Source: Lumnitzera littorea (lineage: Eukaryota; Streptophyta; Magnoliopsida; Myrtales; Combretaceae). From it: a stretch of DNA of 64,000 nt. A program made the translations under genes and the position numbers. Location of the stretch: positions 16,974,634 through 17,038,633 of the forward strand of contig JAMXBB010000012.1 in the NCBI GenBank assembly GCA_024138015.1, given 5' to 3'. Shown one piece after another: positions 11,620 through 22,997 of this stretch. Position 1 is the first letter of the stretch; every line of letters starts with the position of its first letter. The notes under the pieces are model-generated. The model ran no database searches. It was not told where the DNA came from and worked only from the letters and a program-made list of their open reading frames with translations.

Positions 11620-12910
11620 GAAAGGCTTACCACCTTTAAAAGGCATTGAACATTGCATTGACCTTCAGCTAGGAGCTGTGTTGCCAAATCGACCTACCTA
11701 TAGGCTCAATCTCAAGTAGGTAGTTAAGTTGAAGAAACAGGTGGATGAGTTAGTGGATTGTGGATATGTTCATGAGAGCATGAGCCCCTATGTCATACCA
11801 GTTAAACTGGTGCTGAAGAAGGATGGGTTGTAGAAAATGTGCATTGACAATCGAGCCATCAATAATATTACTATTAAATACTGATACTCGGTCCTATAAC
11901 TTGATGGCATGATTGATGAGTTACATGGTGCTCTCATCTTTTTAAAGATTGATATGAAGAGTGGCTACCACCAAATACGAATGAAACTTGGAGATGAATG
12001 GAAGACGACCTTTAAGAGAAGGGATGGTTTGTTCGAATAGATGTCATTTGGTTGGACAAATGCGCCAAGAACTTTTATGCGACTCATGAATCATGTGTTA
12101 AGGTTATTGATTGGCAAATTTGTTGTGGTTTATTTCGATGACATTCTAGTCTATAGTGCTGACCTCATTGCCCATGTTGAGCATTTGAGATCGGTATTTG
12201 ACATTCTTTGTATCGAGAGGTTATTCAGTAATTTGAAGAAATGTGTGTTCTGCTAAAGCGAGGTGATATTCCTTGGGTATGTTGTTTTAGGGAAAGGAGT
12301 TCAAGTTGATGACAAGAAAGTAAGAGCTATTCTTGAGTGGCCTATATTGACTAGTGCTACTGAAGTTAGGAGCTTCCATAGTCTAGCTTTATTCTATCGA
12401 AGATTCATTCGGAACTTTAATTCCCTAGTTGCTCCTTTAACCTAATTAACCAGGAAGAACACTGAGTTTCGATGGTCGGAGAAAGCTCATAAGAATATTG
12501 AAGATATAAAATCCAAATTGACATTAACCCCAGTACTCGCCTTCCTGGATTTTGAGAAAGTTTTTGAGATAGAGTATGATGCATATGGAGTCGGCATTGG
12601 TGTTGTCTTTATGTAGGAGCACTAACCAATTGCCTATTTGAGTAAGAAACATTGAGGAGTTGTCTTGAATTACTTAGCATACAACAAGGAGTTCTATGCC
12701 TTTGTCCAAATACTATAGAACTAGTACTATTATTTGTTGTCGAGAGAATTCATCATCTACTTAGATCATGAGTCTCTCAAGCATCTTCATGGGTGTTATG
12801 CCAAATGGATTAAATTCTTGGAGTCTTTTTGATACATCATTTGGTATAAGAAGGGGAGCATGAACACTATGGCAGATGCTCTTTCTCATCGTTATATCAT
12901 CATTACAACA
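11620..12910 (+). pseudogene. Reverse transcriptase and RNase H of the CRM-like element
   Basis: RT begins with GIEHCIDLQLGAVLPNRPTY and continues through DELVDCGYVHESMSPYVIP, KMCIDNRAINNITIKY, FLKIDMKSGYHQIRM, and MSFGWTNAPRTFMRLMNHVL. The catalytic motif YFDDILVYS is intact at about 12129-12155. The connection region holds FLGYVVLGKGVQVDDKKV and FYRRFIRNFNSLVAPLT. RNase H follows (KVFEIEYDAYGVGIGVVF, then KEFYAFVQ) and ends with NTMADALSHRY near 12860-12895. The longest open pieces are 12041-12256, 12263-12445 and 12860-13099. Stops, most often TAG where TGG or CAG is expected, break the frame. Confidence 0.88.
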
Positions 12911-14170
12911 TTGCAAACCAAGGTACTTAGGTTTGGCTCTTTACTTGATCAATACAAGCGTCATCCACATTTTGGGCCTTTAGTGGCTAAGTGCAATGTT
13001 GGAGGAGTTATAGATAGGTTCTACTTGAGTCAGGGGTTCTTAATGAAGGGCAAGCAAGTTTGTGTGCCGAGTGGTTTGATTGGGGAGCTACTTGTCTGAG
13101 AGGCTCATTCTAGAGGCTTAGCCAACCATTTTGGAGAAAATAGGACGGTTGAAATATTGAAAAAACATTTTTACTAGCTTAAGATAATAAAGGATGTACA
13201 CCAAGTTCTTAAGAAATATAAGGTATGTAAACATGCAAAAGGAAGGAGAGAGCCGTATGGAGAGTATGTACCCTTGTCTATACTTGAGCGGTCGTGGACG
13301 TACCTAAGTATGGATTTCATGTTTGGCCTTCTCCAAGCGCTTAGAAGACATGCCTCAATTATGGTGGAGGTTGATCGGTTCAGCAAGATGAGCTACTTCA
13401 TTCCTTGCTACAGAACTAATGGTGATTTATTTGTCGTTAACCTCTTCTTGTAGGAAATTGTGCGACTGTATGGAGTATCGAGAAGTATTGTGTCCGACCA
13501 TGACTTAAAGTTCACTGGCTTCTTTTAGAGGACCCTATGGAAGAGGCTCGGCACTAAGCTCATGTTTAGTACTTCTTGCCACCCCCAAATAGATGACCAA
13601 ACTGAAGTTGTGAACAAGATAGTTGGCAACCTCCTATAAATAGTTGTTGGGAAGAATTTGCATTATTGGGATTTATGCCTACCTATCATAGAGTTTGCTT
13701 ACAATTACTTAACTCACAACTCAACAGGAAGATCAACATTCAAGGTTGTTTATAGGCTTAACCTAAACTTACCCTTGGATCTAATTATTAGCTCAACCAC
13801 ATAAGAGGAAAGCTAATTCAAATTGCAGCATGCTGAGGAATTCTAGAACTTGCATAAGAGGGTTGTTGAACAACTGGCTAAGACTGTAGCCTGATAGAAA
13901 GAGCAAGGAAGCTGAGGAAGGAGGTGAGTCATTTATACCTTTAGAGACCTTGTCTAGATCCACCTTAGCAAGGAACACTTCCTTAGTAAGAGGACAAACA
14001 AACTATCTCCTAGAGTGGATGGACCTTTCAGTATCCTTAGGCATATCAATGACAATGCCTATAAGGTTGAGTTGCTAGAGGGGGTACGACGTATCTACCG
14101 CATTTAACATTGTTGACTTGACCCCCTAAGTGCTTAATGATGACAAAGATCAAGATTTGAGGGAAAATTT
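12911..14170 (+). pseudogene. Integrase of the CRM-like element, ending inside the 3' LTR
   Basis: The HHCC zinc finger spans EAHSRGLANHFGENRTVEIL to KKYKVCKHAKGR (about 13100-13245). The DDE core shows MDFMFGLLQ, VEVDRFSKMSYFIPC, SIVSDHDLKFTGFF and HPQIDDQTEVVNK, so the D, D and E positions are still visible. The C-terminal part crosses into the 3' LTR at 13875 and reads RHINDNAYKVELLEG and DKDQDLRENF before stops near 14150. Stops within the core show it is dead. Confidence 0.86.
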
Positions 14171-15118
14171 TTAGCAACCTTAGGGAGCTGATGGGTTACT
14201 GACCTCTAGCCTACTTACTCGTGCATGCCTTAGAGGCTTTTAGTCCTTTACCTGAAGAATTCTCTTTTGTCAACCTACTGATGACGAGAAACTGTACACA
14301 GAAGAAAGGTGACTGAATTCCTTAAAAGCTTTAGATGGTTACACCCTACTCTATTCTCTCTCTTGTGTTGAAGCTGATTATTCTCTTATTGAAGCTTCTG
14401 TGCCAAATGATTGGACCTCTAATTACCGAGAGCTTCTTACCGAGTGATGGGATATAAGCTCCTTTTGGCCAAGTACTTCTCTTCCAACCTCCTACTAGTG
14501 CTTACTACATCCCTTTCTCGTCTTGGCAATCCCTGATGTCGCTACATCTTGATTCCACTCAATTGTTGTACCTAGAGAATCTTTGTACGGAACCAATGTT
14601 GCGCTGTGACCTATTGTTTTCACCTAACACTGTACTTTTTTCCCCTTTTGTCATTTGCCTTTTTTCCATTTTACCCCTTTTTGTATGTACTAGGAATTTC
14701 TTTCATGAATACCTTTTTGTAATTTTTTTTATTTATAATGTTGCCCTGGGGATTTACTATAAATAATACATTCTCTTTGTAGCCGGAATCATCTTATATT
14801 CCTTACAGATATTGAATATTCTTAGTCCTCGCAAGATATGCCTCTCTAAGTCCCTTTTATACACTCTTATCTAGTTTTACTGAGTAGCTCAAGATTAGTG
14901 ATGGGTAATCCTTGGCATCAGCTTATACATTACATCAAGTGAGATGACAAGTTATGTTGTGTTCGTAGGTGAGTCATATCCTTCAAGTAGCTTCACATCA
15001 GCTACTGCATTCAGTTTACCAACCTTTCCATTCTATTTTTCTTTATTACTTCAAGGACCTATTTAGTTCTCATCTTCTATAGTAAGCCCTAGTGATAACT
15101 AAGCTCTTAGTCACATCA
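13875..15118 (+). repeat. 3' LTR of the CRM-like element
   Basis: Direct repeat of 5521-6751. It starts TGGCTAAGACTG and ends CACATCA, so here both TG and CA ends are intact. The first ~290 bases encode the integrase C-terminus. A TATA-like ACTATAAATAATAC lies near 14757-14770. The following ATTGG (15119-15123) has no partner at the left border. Confidence 0.82.
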
Positions 15119-15991
15119 ATTGGGTTATTGCAGGTTTCCACTAAAAAATCAACTTATTCTATCTACTCACAGGCTACAATCCCCTCTTGGTTGAAGTTAT
15201 TGAGGTTGAATTGTGGTTATTACGAACTCATTGAGAGGGATTTGATTTTCTTACTCAACATCTCCATTTATGTAGCTAGAAACTGTACAACATTGAGCTC
15301 AAACACACCTACAATTTTTTTGCTTCCCTTTAGGGTTCTGCCACTAATAATTATTCATGGCCATACCTTTTATCAAAGCTTAGACTTCTTCAGGTGACTT
15401 GGTGTTGAGTGTATCTCTAGCTGCTGTGTCTATCATTTGCCTTGTAGAGGGACTAAGACAATTGTAGATGGTTTGCATTTCCATCTAAAGGGGAAGGTCG
15501 TGGTGTGAACATCATCGTAGCAAGTGCTTAAAGTACTGCCATGTGTCATATAGGGTTTCACCCTCTATCGAGCCAAAAGAAGAAATATTGGCTCTGAGCT
15601 TTGCAGTTTTTGTAGCTTAAAAATACTTCTTTAAGAATTTTTTTGCCATTTCATTCCAGGTTGTGATTGAATTCCTTTCCAAGGAATTCAAACACTTCTT
15701 AGCTCAGTTGCATAAAGAAAATGGAAAGAGGAACAATCGGATAGCATCATTAGTTGCCCCATTAATCTTGAAGGTATCACATATTTCTAAAAAGCTGGAA
15801 ATATGCACATTGGGGTCTTCGTCTTGGAGGCCGTTAAATTGTACAAACCGCTGCACTATTTGAATAATATTTAACTTGATCTTGAAGTTATTGGCTGTAA
15901 TAGCAGGTCGCCTAATGCAAGACTGGATACCAATTAATGACGGCTGAGAGTAGTCCGACATGGTTTGGTTTTGTTCCCTATTATTAGCCAT
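15119..15991 (-). pseudogene. Athila/Tat gag remnant
   Basis: From the ATG at 15991 the minus strand reads 95 open codons (to 15704). These include IRRPAITANNFKIKLNIIQI, VQRFVQFNGLQDEDPNVHIS, SFLEICDTFKINGATNDAIR and LFLFPFSLCN, the central Gag segment of Athila-type elements. After a stop the frame continues with SITTWNEMAKKFLKKYF, TAKLRANISSFGSIEGETLY, and RQMIDTAARDTLNTKSPEEV down to about 15370. The final 250 bases before 15119 are too degraded to assign. Gag builds the particle; this copy is broken. Confidence 0.85.
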
Positions 15992-16373
15992 GATGTCCTG
16001 TAGTAAGTTTTCTTGATTAGATTCTCACTTTACTACTTGATCCTTTACCTCGCCTTCTATTAACTCAATTTTTTCTTTTAACCTAATAGGCAATCTTTAG
16101 TTAAATGCCTCCATCGTTTCTTTAATCATTAATTGCCTCAAATTACATAAAGCCGTCTTCTTAATCTTAAGATTAATATCGATCAAATCTTTTGACTTGC
16201 TTCTTGTCATATACTACACTAAGGAGAATAGAAAATTCACTCATGATTGCACCAAGAGAATAACAGAATTCAAGAAAAAGAAATAAAAAATCAAGAAAGA
16301 TAAGGAAAAAAATGATTAGATTAATAAATCTACTAACTTTTTTAATATCAAAAGTCTCTAATAACCAAAAACT
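15992..16373 (-). other. Athila leader with degraded primer-binding site
   Basis: Lies between the 5' LTR and gag. Next to the LTR the minus strand reads AGTTTTTGG then TTATTAGAGACTTT, which resembles the Athila/Tat junction AGTTTTTGGCGCCG...GGGGACTTT with the GC-rich PBS core decayed. The rest is AT-rich leader; the 83-codon minus-strand open frame at 16173-16424 spans the LTR border and is not a gene. Confidence 0.5.
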
Positions 16374-17669
16374 TGGTATTAGGCAAAAGCACCTATTAGA
16401 TTGTAATAAGTAGATTAAGTTCAAGTATCTATCTCTTAGGGATTTTAACTACTAATACTCATTAGATCTCTATTATCTAACCTATAAATTTGAGTTCAAG
16501 AATTTAAAGAATCTAAAGTTAATATGTAGCAAATAATAAATTATTACTAAGTAAGAATTGTTCAAGAACTAAGCAAGAAAGTAATAAAATTATAAACTAC
16601 TTCAAGATCTAACATGTGATTTTCCTCAAAGATAATCTAATTTATTCTTTATTCTTTCTTGATTGGGAGAATTTTTTTACTAAAGTTAGTTACTTTCTCA
16701 AGCTAATTAACCATAATCTTAAAATCGCTTATTAAAATCTCTTCTTAATAGCATAACCTAAGATCGCATTATTGCACAATGGATTCTTTACGATATAATT
16801 CAAGATTTCGGAAGCATCTTACAAATTATCTCTAATCTTGCAACAATCTTCATCAATTATGCCTATATCTAATCTTATAAAAAATATCTTGATTGTCTTA
16901 TAAGATATTAGATTTGAGATTACTACCCTTAGAAATAATAATCTAAATCATGCAGCATATATAGTTGAATCAAGAAAAGAATAAAGAATTAATTAGATCT
17001 AATAAACAATTATGTCACATGAGTAGGTCTAGGTTCCATAAGACTTAGATACTAAAGATCTACTTTTTATATATCATAAAGTAATAATCTTGAATTAAAG
17101 AATAGAGAAAAGTAGAAGAGAGAATCATGAAATCTAATTAAGATTGAATCTTAAAGTCTTCTTGAAGTTTTTCTCTCTTTAATGTTCTTGTCTTGAAAAA
17201 CTCTCTAAAGGTTGTTTAAAAGTCCCCTTTTGAAAACCCTAAAGAAGCTTTATATAGAAAACGGTAAAATAAAGCCCATGTAAATGACATGACCATGTCC
17301 CCTGGTTATGTAACTAGCTGCCTTTTTTCGCGTCTTCTTCTTCTTTTTTTAAATTGGGAATGACACAACCAAGTTTCCTTTGGCCATGTCATTGGCTATG
17401 ATATTTTAAAATTGGCTCCAAATTCGCTTGGAAACGACATAGGTATGTTAATTGTTTATGTCAATCTTCAAACCTTGATAACTTGCTTATTTTAGCTTCA
17501 AATTGAGCGAAACTTCTTTATATCTTCTCATTTTCTCATGTAAATCATTCCAAAACCTAAAAATCAAGATTTTATTTAATTAAGCATTATTATCTAAAAA
17601 TAAACTCAAATTTCAAGAGAAAATCATAAAAAATCACTATATAAAATATATCCAATTTAGAGCTTATCA
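16374..17669 (-). repeat. 5' LTR of the Athila/Tat element
   Basis: In minus orientation it starts TGATAAGCTCTAAATTGG (from 17669) and ends CCTAATACCA (16374), followed by the PBS-like AGTTTTTGG. Athila LTRs typically begin TGATAAG and contain GACATGRCCATGTC-type palindromes; one (TGACATGACCATGTC) is present near 17288-17302. A run of TATAAA-like sites (about 17249-17257 on the minus strand) could be the promoter. The partner LTR is outside the window, so identity and age cannot be judged. Confidence 0.75.
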
Positions 17670-20432
17670 CTCTGTTCATATCAGCTTAATATCTTCAATA
17701 AGACCCAATGAGCTCAGATGAAGCAACGTGAATCGCTGGCCACTCCACCAGTCTAGGTCCCTAATCTTGCTGTAACAACCGTGATTAGTGAAGAAGTCAA
17801 AGCTCTAGTTTTGAAGATTGGCTCAACTATGAACCTAAGGTACCCATCCAATTTTTTACTCTCCTTATGATCCTCTTAGCAATAAGACTATTAAGGGGAG
17901 GGGGGATAGGGGGGGTTGTTGTGGAAATTTTGGATATAGATCCTTTAGGCCTACATTGACTCAATCTAACCTTTAGGCTGACCTATCTAAGCATAAGCCT
18001 TAAGTAATCTCCCCTTGATTGATTTGATTGACTTCATGGTTAACTTGTCTAGCCTCATGTTTTACTAATATGAGGGCTTAACAAGCTTCATAATAGGTAC
18101 ATATTGTCCCTAAGCTGGCCTTAGGTTGGATGCCACTAGATAAGGTTTAGCTTGATCAACTACCAAATCCTTAAACTCATGGACATGATCGTTGGCTCAA
18201 TCCCTACTCTCCAAGTTTACTAAATTCCTCAATGTGTAGACGTGCTCCTAAATCCTCTTTGGCTCTCTTTGTAAATAGTAAGATGTTACCAATAGTAAAC
18301 TATCTTTGTTACCTTCACATATATCTCAACTCCTAAGTTCTCTTGCATTCTTGCTCTCCTACTTTCCTTTTGCTCTTAAGTACCTATTAACTAAGATTTT
18401 GGAGTGGTCATACTAGACAACACCCTTGCACCCTTTGCTATGTCTTGTTTTGTACCTATAGCTCCTCGAAGGCCTAGTCCAATTCATCTTTAGCAGTAGA
18501 AACCTACCGATGACAATACCTCCCTACTTTAACTAATGAAATTTTTACAATTACATAAGCATGTTAACACCATTCTTAAATTATTCTTGTGATATCCCAT
18601 GAATGAAACTAGGATTGAGATAGACCTTCCACTCTTTCCAACATTTAGTCCTGTCACACATGAATTTTAAGCAACTATATACGGCGATTGTATACATTAT
18701 ATCTTTTATTGACAAGATTATTCAAGTGTCTTTCATAATATTAGAGGTCAAAGCACATAATAATTACTTCTATTCACCTTGGGTAATGTATGGTTAAACT
18801 ATAAGGTTGAACGTTAGCAATCACATCAATTTGGCTCTTTCTAGTAACTCTTTCATATATTTATTTGGAAAGTTATACTATGGATAGGCTTTGTCATATA
18901 ATATATATATATATACACATATATGTGGTAATGATTAATACAAGTAACGGTGCACACATCGCAAACAATAGCAAAACTAGACAATTCTGTGTATAACTTA
19001 TAATAAGTGGATGCTGTTGTTTACACATCTATTCTAACACCAAAAATAAATAAATAATAGTAATCACTACACCTAGTTATGTTCCAAAGATTCAAGTCTT
19101 AAGACACGTATATATACTGAAATGATTAATTTTATGACTTTAACATTTACTTCTAATATTTGGTGACCATTGGCTATATATTTATTTGTAAAACCATATA
19201 ATTTTGGATTTTCGAAAAATTGATATTTTTTAAAAGAATATATATTATTTTACGCCTATTATTGAATAAGTTTTATAAGTTTCTTTTTTTCTTAGATGAG
19301 TTTTTGATATTATATAAACTTTCATTTATATCTATGTAAATCTATTACCAGATTAATCGCACCAAAAACTTACATTTATGGGATTTGGCCATTACTAAGT
19401 TCTTATTAACAAGGTTGTTATTATTAATGTGTAAGGGAAAAATTATTTTTAAAACTCTTAAGGGTATCCTGAACTGCCAGAATTCATTTGTCTAGATATT
19501 TACATTCAATGTCTCATTTCTTTAAACCTAATACGTCTTATAAAGTTATACTTCTAAAGACATGTATATATGGATGTGTTATATTACATATACCTTTCCG
19601 CAAGACAAATATAAATTATATTAGATCCTCGTATACATGCATATAAGTATGATAAGTAATTTCCAGACATTTATACATATAACCTATGTATACATGCATA
19701 TAGTTAAGTCACTAATACATGTAACACATAACATATTTACTCTATATATGTCTATATGTACGTGCATGCGTGTATATATATAATTATAAATTTTTGTAAA
19801 ATAGTTGTGATATTTAAAACTAAATATAATTTTAGTTCTTGTAGAATACACTTTTCATATAAGTAACACTATATATAACTTACGTATGCATGTGTGTGTA
19901 CATATATATCTTATTTGAAATACGTGTCTATTTCCTTATAACATAATTCTTACATTTGTTCATATATAACTATACATATGGTTATATAAACCTTTGTAAG
20001 GTTAAAATATTGAGTCCCATACCTAACATGACATTATAGGCTGTATTAGAACATTCTTTATATGCAAAGGTATAATAAGCAACATATTTATGAAAGCTTT
20101 CAAAAAGTAATTGATAAACAAAATATAACCAAAATTTTATAGAAGACCCTTTTTTAAGCAATATATATATGTATATATCTTACATACATGTATGGCAAAT
20201 ATACTTCTTTATTTAGTTAACTAGGATACATAAACATATATAGAATTGTATAAAATTGATAAAATCATAAACATAGAAAATCATATATCAAAATCATTAA
20301 TTATATAAATAATCTATATCTAAATGATTTTACATTTGTATTAATAAAGAAAAATATCATAAAATAATATATTTGAATTGTGATTTTAATAACTATGATC
20401 ATGATTAATAACTGTAGAGTGAGAGTTAAAAG
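17670..20432. other. AT-rich noncoding stretch, probably containing the 5' LTR of the copia remnant
   Basis: There is no coding sequence here. The right-hand part should be the copia 5' LTR, because the copia PBS (22591-22603) follows the 20433-22557 insertion that interrupts this tract; I cannot see where that LTR begins. The sequence from 18890 to 20400 is dominated by TATATA and ATATGTATA runs. 17690-17880 has short peptide-like stretches without a recognisable domain. Confidence 0.5.
17893..17915 (+). other. Polypurine tract, possible 3' LTR junction and G-quadruplex candidate
   Basis: A run of G and A (AAGGGGAGGGGGGATAGGGGG and two more G) in otherwise AT-rich DNA. It is followed by TTGTTGTGGAAATTTTGG, which could be the TG start of an LTR. 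Polypurine tracts prime plus-strand synthesis just before a 3' LTR, so this may mark the end of another, unidentified retroelement. The run pattern could also fold as a G-quadruplex. Confidence 0.35.
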
Positions 20433-22557
20433 TGCACGTGACTAATTAAATACATTAACATTTAGTGAATAAAGTGATAAACACGAGAGTGAAAGAGCTT
20501 CTTCGAGAAATTTTCCTTTTTCTTTTTTTTGTTTGTTATTCATGTTCTTGAGTGAATGTGTTAGTGAGCGATATAGAAACTAGGTTAGAAAGTGCAATGC
20601 AAAGCAAAATTAAAAAGAAAATGGATTAAAAGAAAGGGCATATGGGTCATTTCAAGCCACTAAAACCTTACCATTAACTCATTTTCAACTGCCCATTTAC
20701 TTAACCTCCTCTCTAAAGCTAAAAACCCCACCATAACCCTCTTAGCCCACTCATTTCCTATCTATTTTCGTCACTCTCCTTCCTCCCAACTGGAACAAGC
20801 CCTTAGAGATTCAAATACTTGAGAAAAACCTATTTTCAAGCTCCTCTAAGGATATGGTAACTTGTTAGTTTTTATTTTTAAGCTTTTTTTAGTGAAAAAC
20901 CTCCATGTTCATGGAGTATCTAGGGTATTCATTTGTAGTTCGAATTTCTATGTGAGTTTGCAGCTCTTTAATGGGTTTTGTTTGTCGAATGGGTTACGAG
21001 AAGTTCCATCCATCTCCAAGTAAGTTTCTCATCCCTCTTCTTTTGTTTTTCAAGTTCTTAATGGGTTTTGTTATACCTAAAGTTGGATTATGTGTTTAAG
21101 TTGAGATAAGATTAAGATAACATCTAGATGCTAGGTCATTTTTCTTATGACTAAAAGCTTAACATCTAAACACTATGCTCAAACACCTACCCAAATGTTA
21201 TACACATCTAATTCTACTCAAAACTATTATCTTTTCTAGTATTTCAGACCTTAAAAGCTTAGATTGTATAAGACTTTGAGTTGCCTTTAGGTTGTGTTCA
21301 GTTAAGTTGAGTTGGGGACTTCACTTAGAACTTTGTTTTGAAAGGGTTCCTTTCAATTCCTGTCCTTTATTATGAGATTTATCCAATATTCCTAGATCTA
21401 ATCTTTTTAAGTTATCTCAACCCTTATACAGTTAAATTGCTTAGGATTTGGATATGTTTTTAGGTGGTGTTAAGCCAAGAAAGTTGGAAGTTTCACTTAG
21501 AAGCTAATGCCTCTCAAGTTCCTTCAATTCTTGTCCTTTACCTAAGAGTTTCACTTAACCTTCCTTCTTAAAGATCTAAACTTTGTATAGTCTTCCCGAG
21601 GCCTCTAAATGCTTAAGGTAGCGAGACTTTTAGGATGTAGAGGAGAAGTATGAGATGAGTCGGGTTAAACTTTCTTCGAAACTTAGTTAGTATTGAGTTG
21701 AGAAGTAAACTAAGATGAACTTGTTATTCTATTGATTAGGTTCTTGCTATCGGTTTCTCTAGTTCACTTGATTTAGGACTTGCAATTGGGTTTGGCTTAC
21801 CTTTCCACGTACATAGTGCTTAGTTGTTTGCTTATGCTTGTTAGGACTTAGTAAGTAAATCGGACTGATTTATATTTGATCTAAGTAAACATGATTGTTG
21901 GTTATACTTAACCCGCTCTCAGTAGGGGCTTGTAATAGTAGATCCCTAAAGGAGTAATTGATGATCATATGCGAAGTTTCCTTAGTGGACTTTTGTATGA
22001 GACGATAAGGCTAGAATGCTAGGTTTCAAGCACTCTAGACTTTAGGTGTAAAGGACTTAAAAGAAAACTTATGTTTACATCCATCAATGTATGTAGACAA
22101 AGATCATGGTGTGATGGGGTCATGAGTATTTTTTTTGTTAGCTGTTGGCTGTTGGCTTAAATTCAAGATAATTGATTGACTGTTTGCTTTATGCTTGATA
22201 CAACTTGAACTACGTGCATGTGTATGACTTGGTTTGGTATCCATGTGTGCTTATGCATCATATACTAAGCTTCAGCTCATTTTTTTATTTTAACAACTGC
22301 AGGTTGATTCGATAAGTTTGTTACAAGCATTGGAATTGCTATTATTGGGTTAAGAAAGAGAGACGATTAGTTTTGCATGTTGTAGAAGATCAAGATCTAG
22401 TTATTAAGCATATCTATGGTTGGAGTGACTCGCCTGTGATTTTGGAGATTATAGTTAATTTTAGAGATTATAGTTAATTTTAGAGCCTTAATGTGTCATT
22501 AAAGAATTAGGAACACGCGGCGGGTTGTGATGCCTACTAGGGTTTTGAGGTGTTACA
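20433..22557 (-). mobile_element. LTR-like element, family B copy 2 (probable solo LTR), inside the copia 5' LTR
   Basis: It begins TGCACGTGAC and ends GAGGTGTTACA on the plus strand; in its own sense (minus) it starts TGTAACACCTC. It is flanked by AAAAG on both sides (20428-20432 and 22558-22562), an exact 5-bp TSD. The segment 21900-22130 matches 28530-28740, and the reverse complement of 59560-59710 is also related. The segment 22440-22557 matches the reverse complement of 59017-59130. It has no coding content. The sense strand shows CCTGCAG then TGAGCTGAAGCTTAGTA, the block also seen in family A. Confidence 0.75.
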
Positions 22558-22590
22558 AAAAGTATGTTAGACAAGTTTGTTCTAATAGAT

Positions 22591-22603
22591 TGGTATTAGA
22601 TAC
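22591..22603 (+). other. Primer-binding site of the copia remnant
   Basis: TGGTATTAGATAC resembles TGGTATCAGAGC, the usual PBS of plant copia elements complementary to initiator tRNA-Met, and lies 33 bases upstream of the gag-like ATG at 22636. Confidence 0.6.
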
Positions 22604-22635
22604 TTTCTATTTCCTTGATCTACTAGTACGAAGAC

Positions 22636-22997
22636 ATGGCCAATCTGAATAGCAATGTAGCAGTGTTTTAACCAATTCTTGATGGGAAGAATTATGATAG
22701 GTAGAGAGCATTCAATGCGAGTTAACTTTGATTTTCAAGATGTGTTAGAGATTGTAAACAATGATGTTCAAGAATTAAGAGAAAATATGACTAATGCATA
22801 GTTACAAGCACATTGAGAATTGAAAAAGAATGACTGTAAAGCCTTGTTATATATTCATTAATGTGTGGATTTAGCAAATTTTGAAAAGATTTTTATGGCA
22901 ACCACATCAAAGAAGGCTTGGATATTTTGGAGAAATGTTATAAAGGTGTAGTGAAATAAAGAAAGTGTGTTTGTAAACCCAATGAAGACAATATGAA
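22636..22997 (+). pseudogene. Ty1/copia gag, N-terminal part
   Basis: From the ATG at 22636 the plus strand reads MANLNSNVAVF then a stop, PILDGKNYDR, DVLEIVNNDVQELRENM, ELKKNDCKALLYIH and NFEKIFMATTSKKAWIFW. This is the first part of the copia Gag (UBN2-type) domain, with stops. It is cut at 22997 by the 22998-29320 insertion and resumes at 29326 with EFLHMDNKESVVEFCTKV. The sequence across the junction is the common QYEFLHM stretch once one copy of ATGAA is removed. Confidence 0.8.

Larger units (their letters stand above)
5521..15118 (+). mobile_element. Ty3/gypsy chromovirus, CRM-like, full-length but decayed, inserted in Athila
   Basis: Two direct repeats of about 1.24 kb (5521-6751 and 13875-15118) bracket gag, protease, RT, RNase H and integrase, all on the plus strand. 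By eye the LTRs agree at roughly 85-90% in the stretches I compared, so the insertion is old. The 3' part of the integrase frame lies inside the 3' LTR and is mirrored in the 5' LTR. That layout is known from part of the CRM (centromeric chromovirus) clade; the clade call is inference. An inner insertion (8234-10955) separates gag from protease. No 5-bp TSD matches across the outer borders (CAAAC on the left, ATTGG on the right), and Athila sequence between gag and RT is missing there. Confidence 0.83.
1..17669 (-). mobile_element. Degenerate Athila/Tat-lineage Ty3/gypsy retrotransposon, running off the left edge
   Basis: Read on the minus strand, the parts come in retrotransposon order: a 5' LTR (16374-17669), a PBS-like site, gag (15991 down to 15119), the pre-RT/RT/RNase H region (5520 down to 3603) and integrase (705 down to 1). 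The 3' LTR would lie left of base 1. The gag, RT and integrase wording (for example EICDTFKINGAT, KKGGMTVVPNEK, GTTLYRLVYKKA) is characteristic of the plant non-chromovirus Athila/Tat clade; the clade is named from memory of the family. Two insertions break it: 706-3597 and 5521-15118. Every coding block has stops and frameshifts, so it is an old, inactive copy. The protease region expected between gag and RT is not present on either side of the 5521-15118 insertion. Confidence 0.85.
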
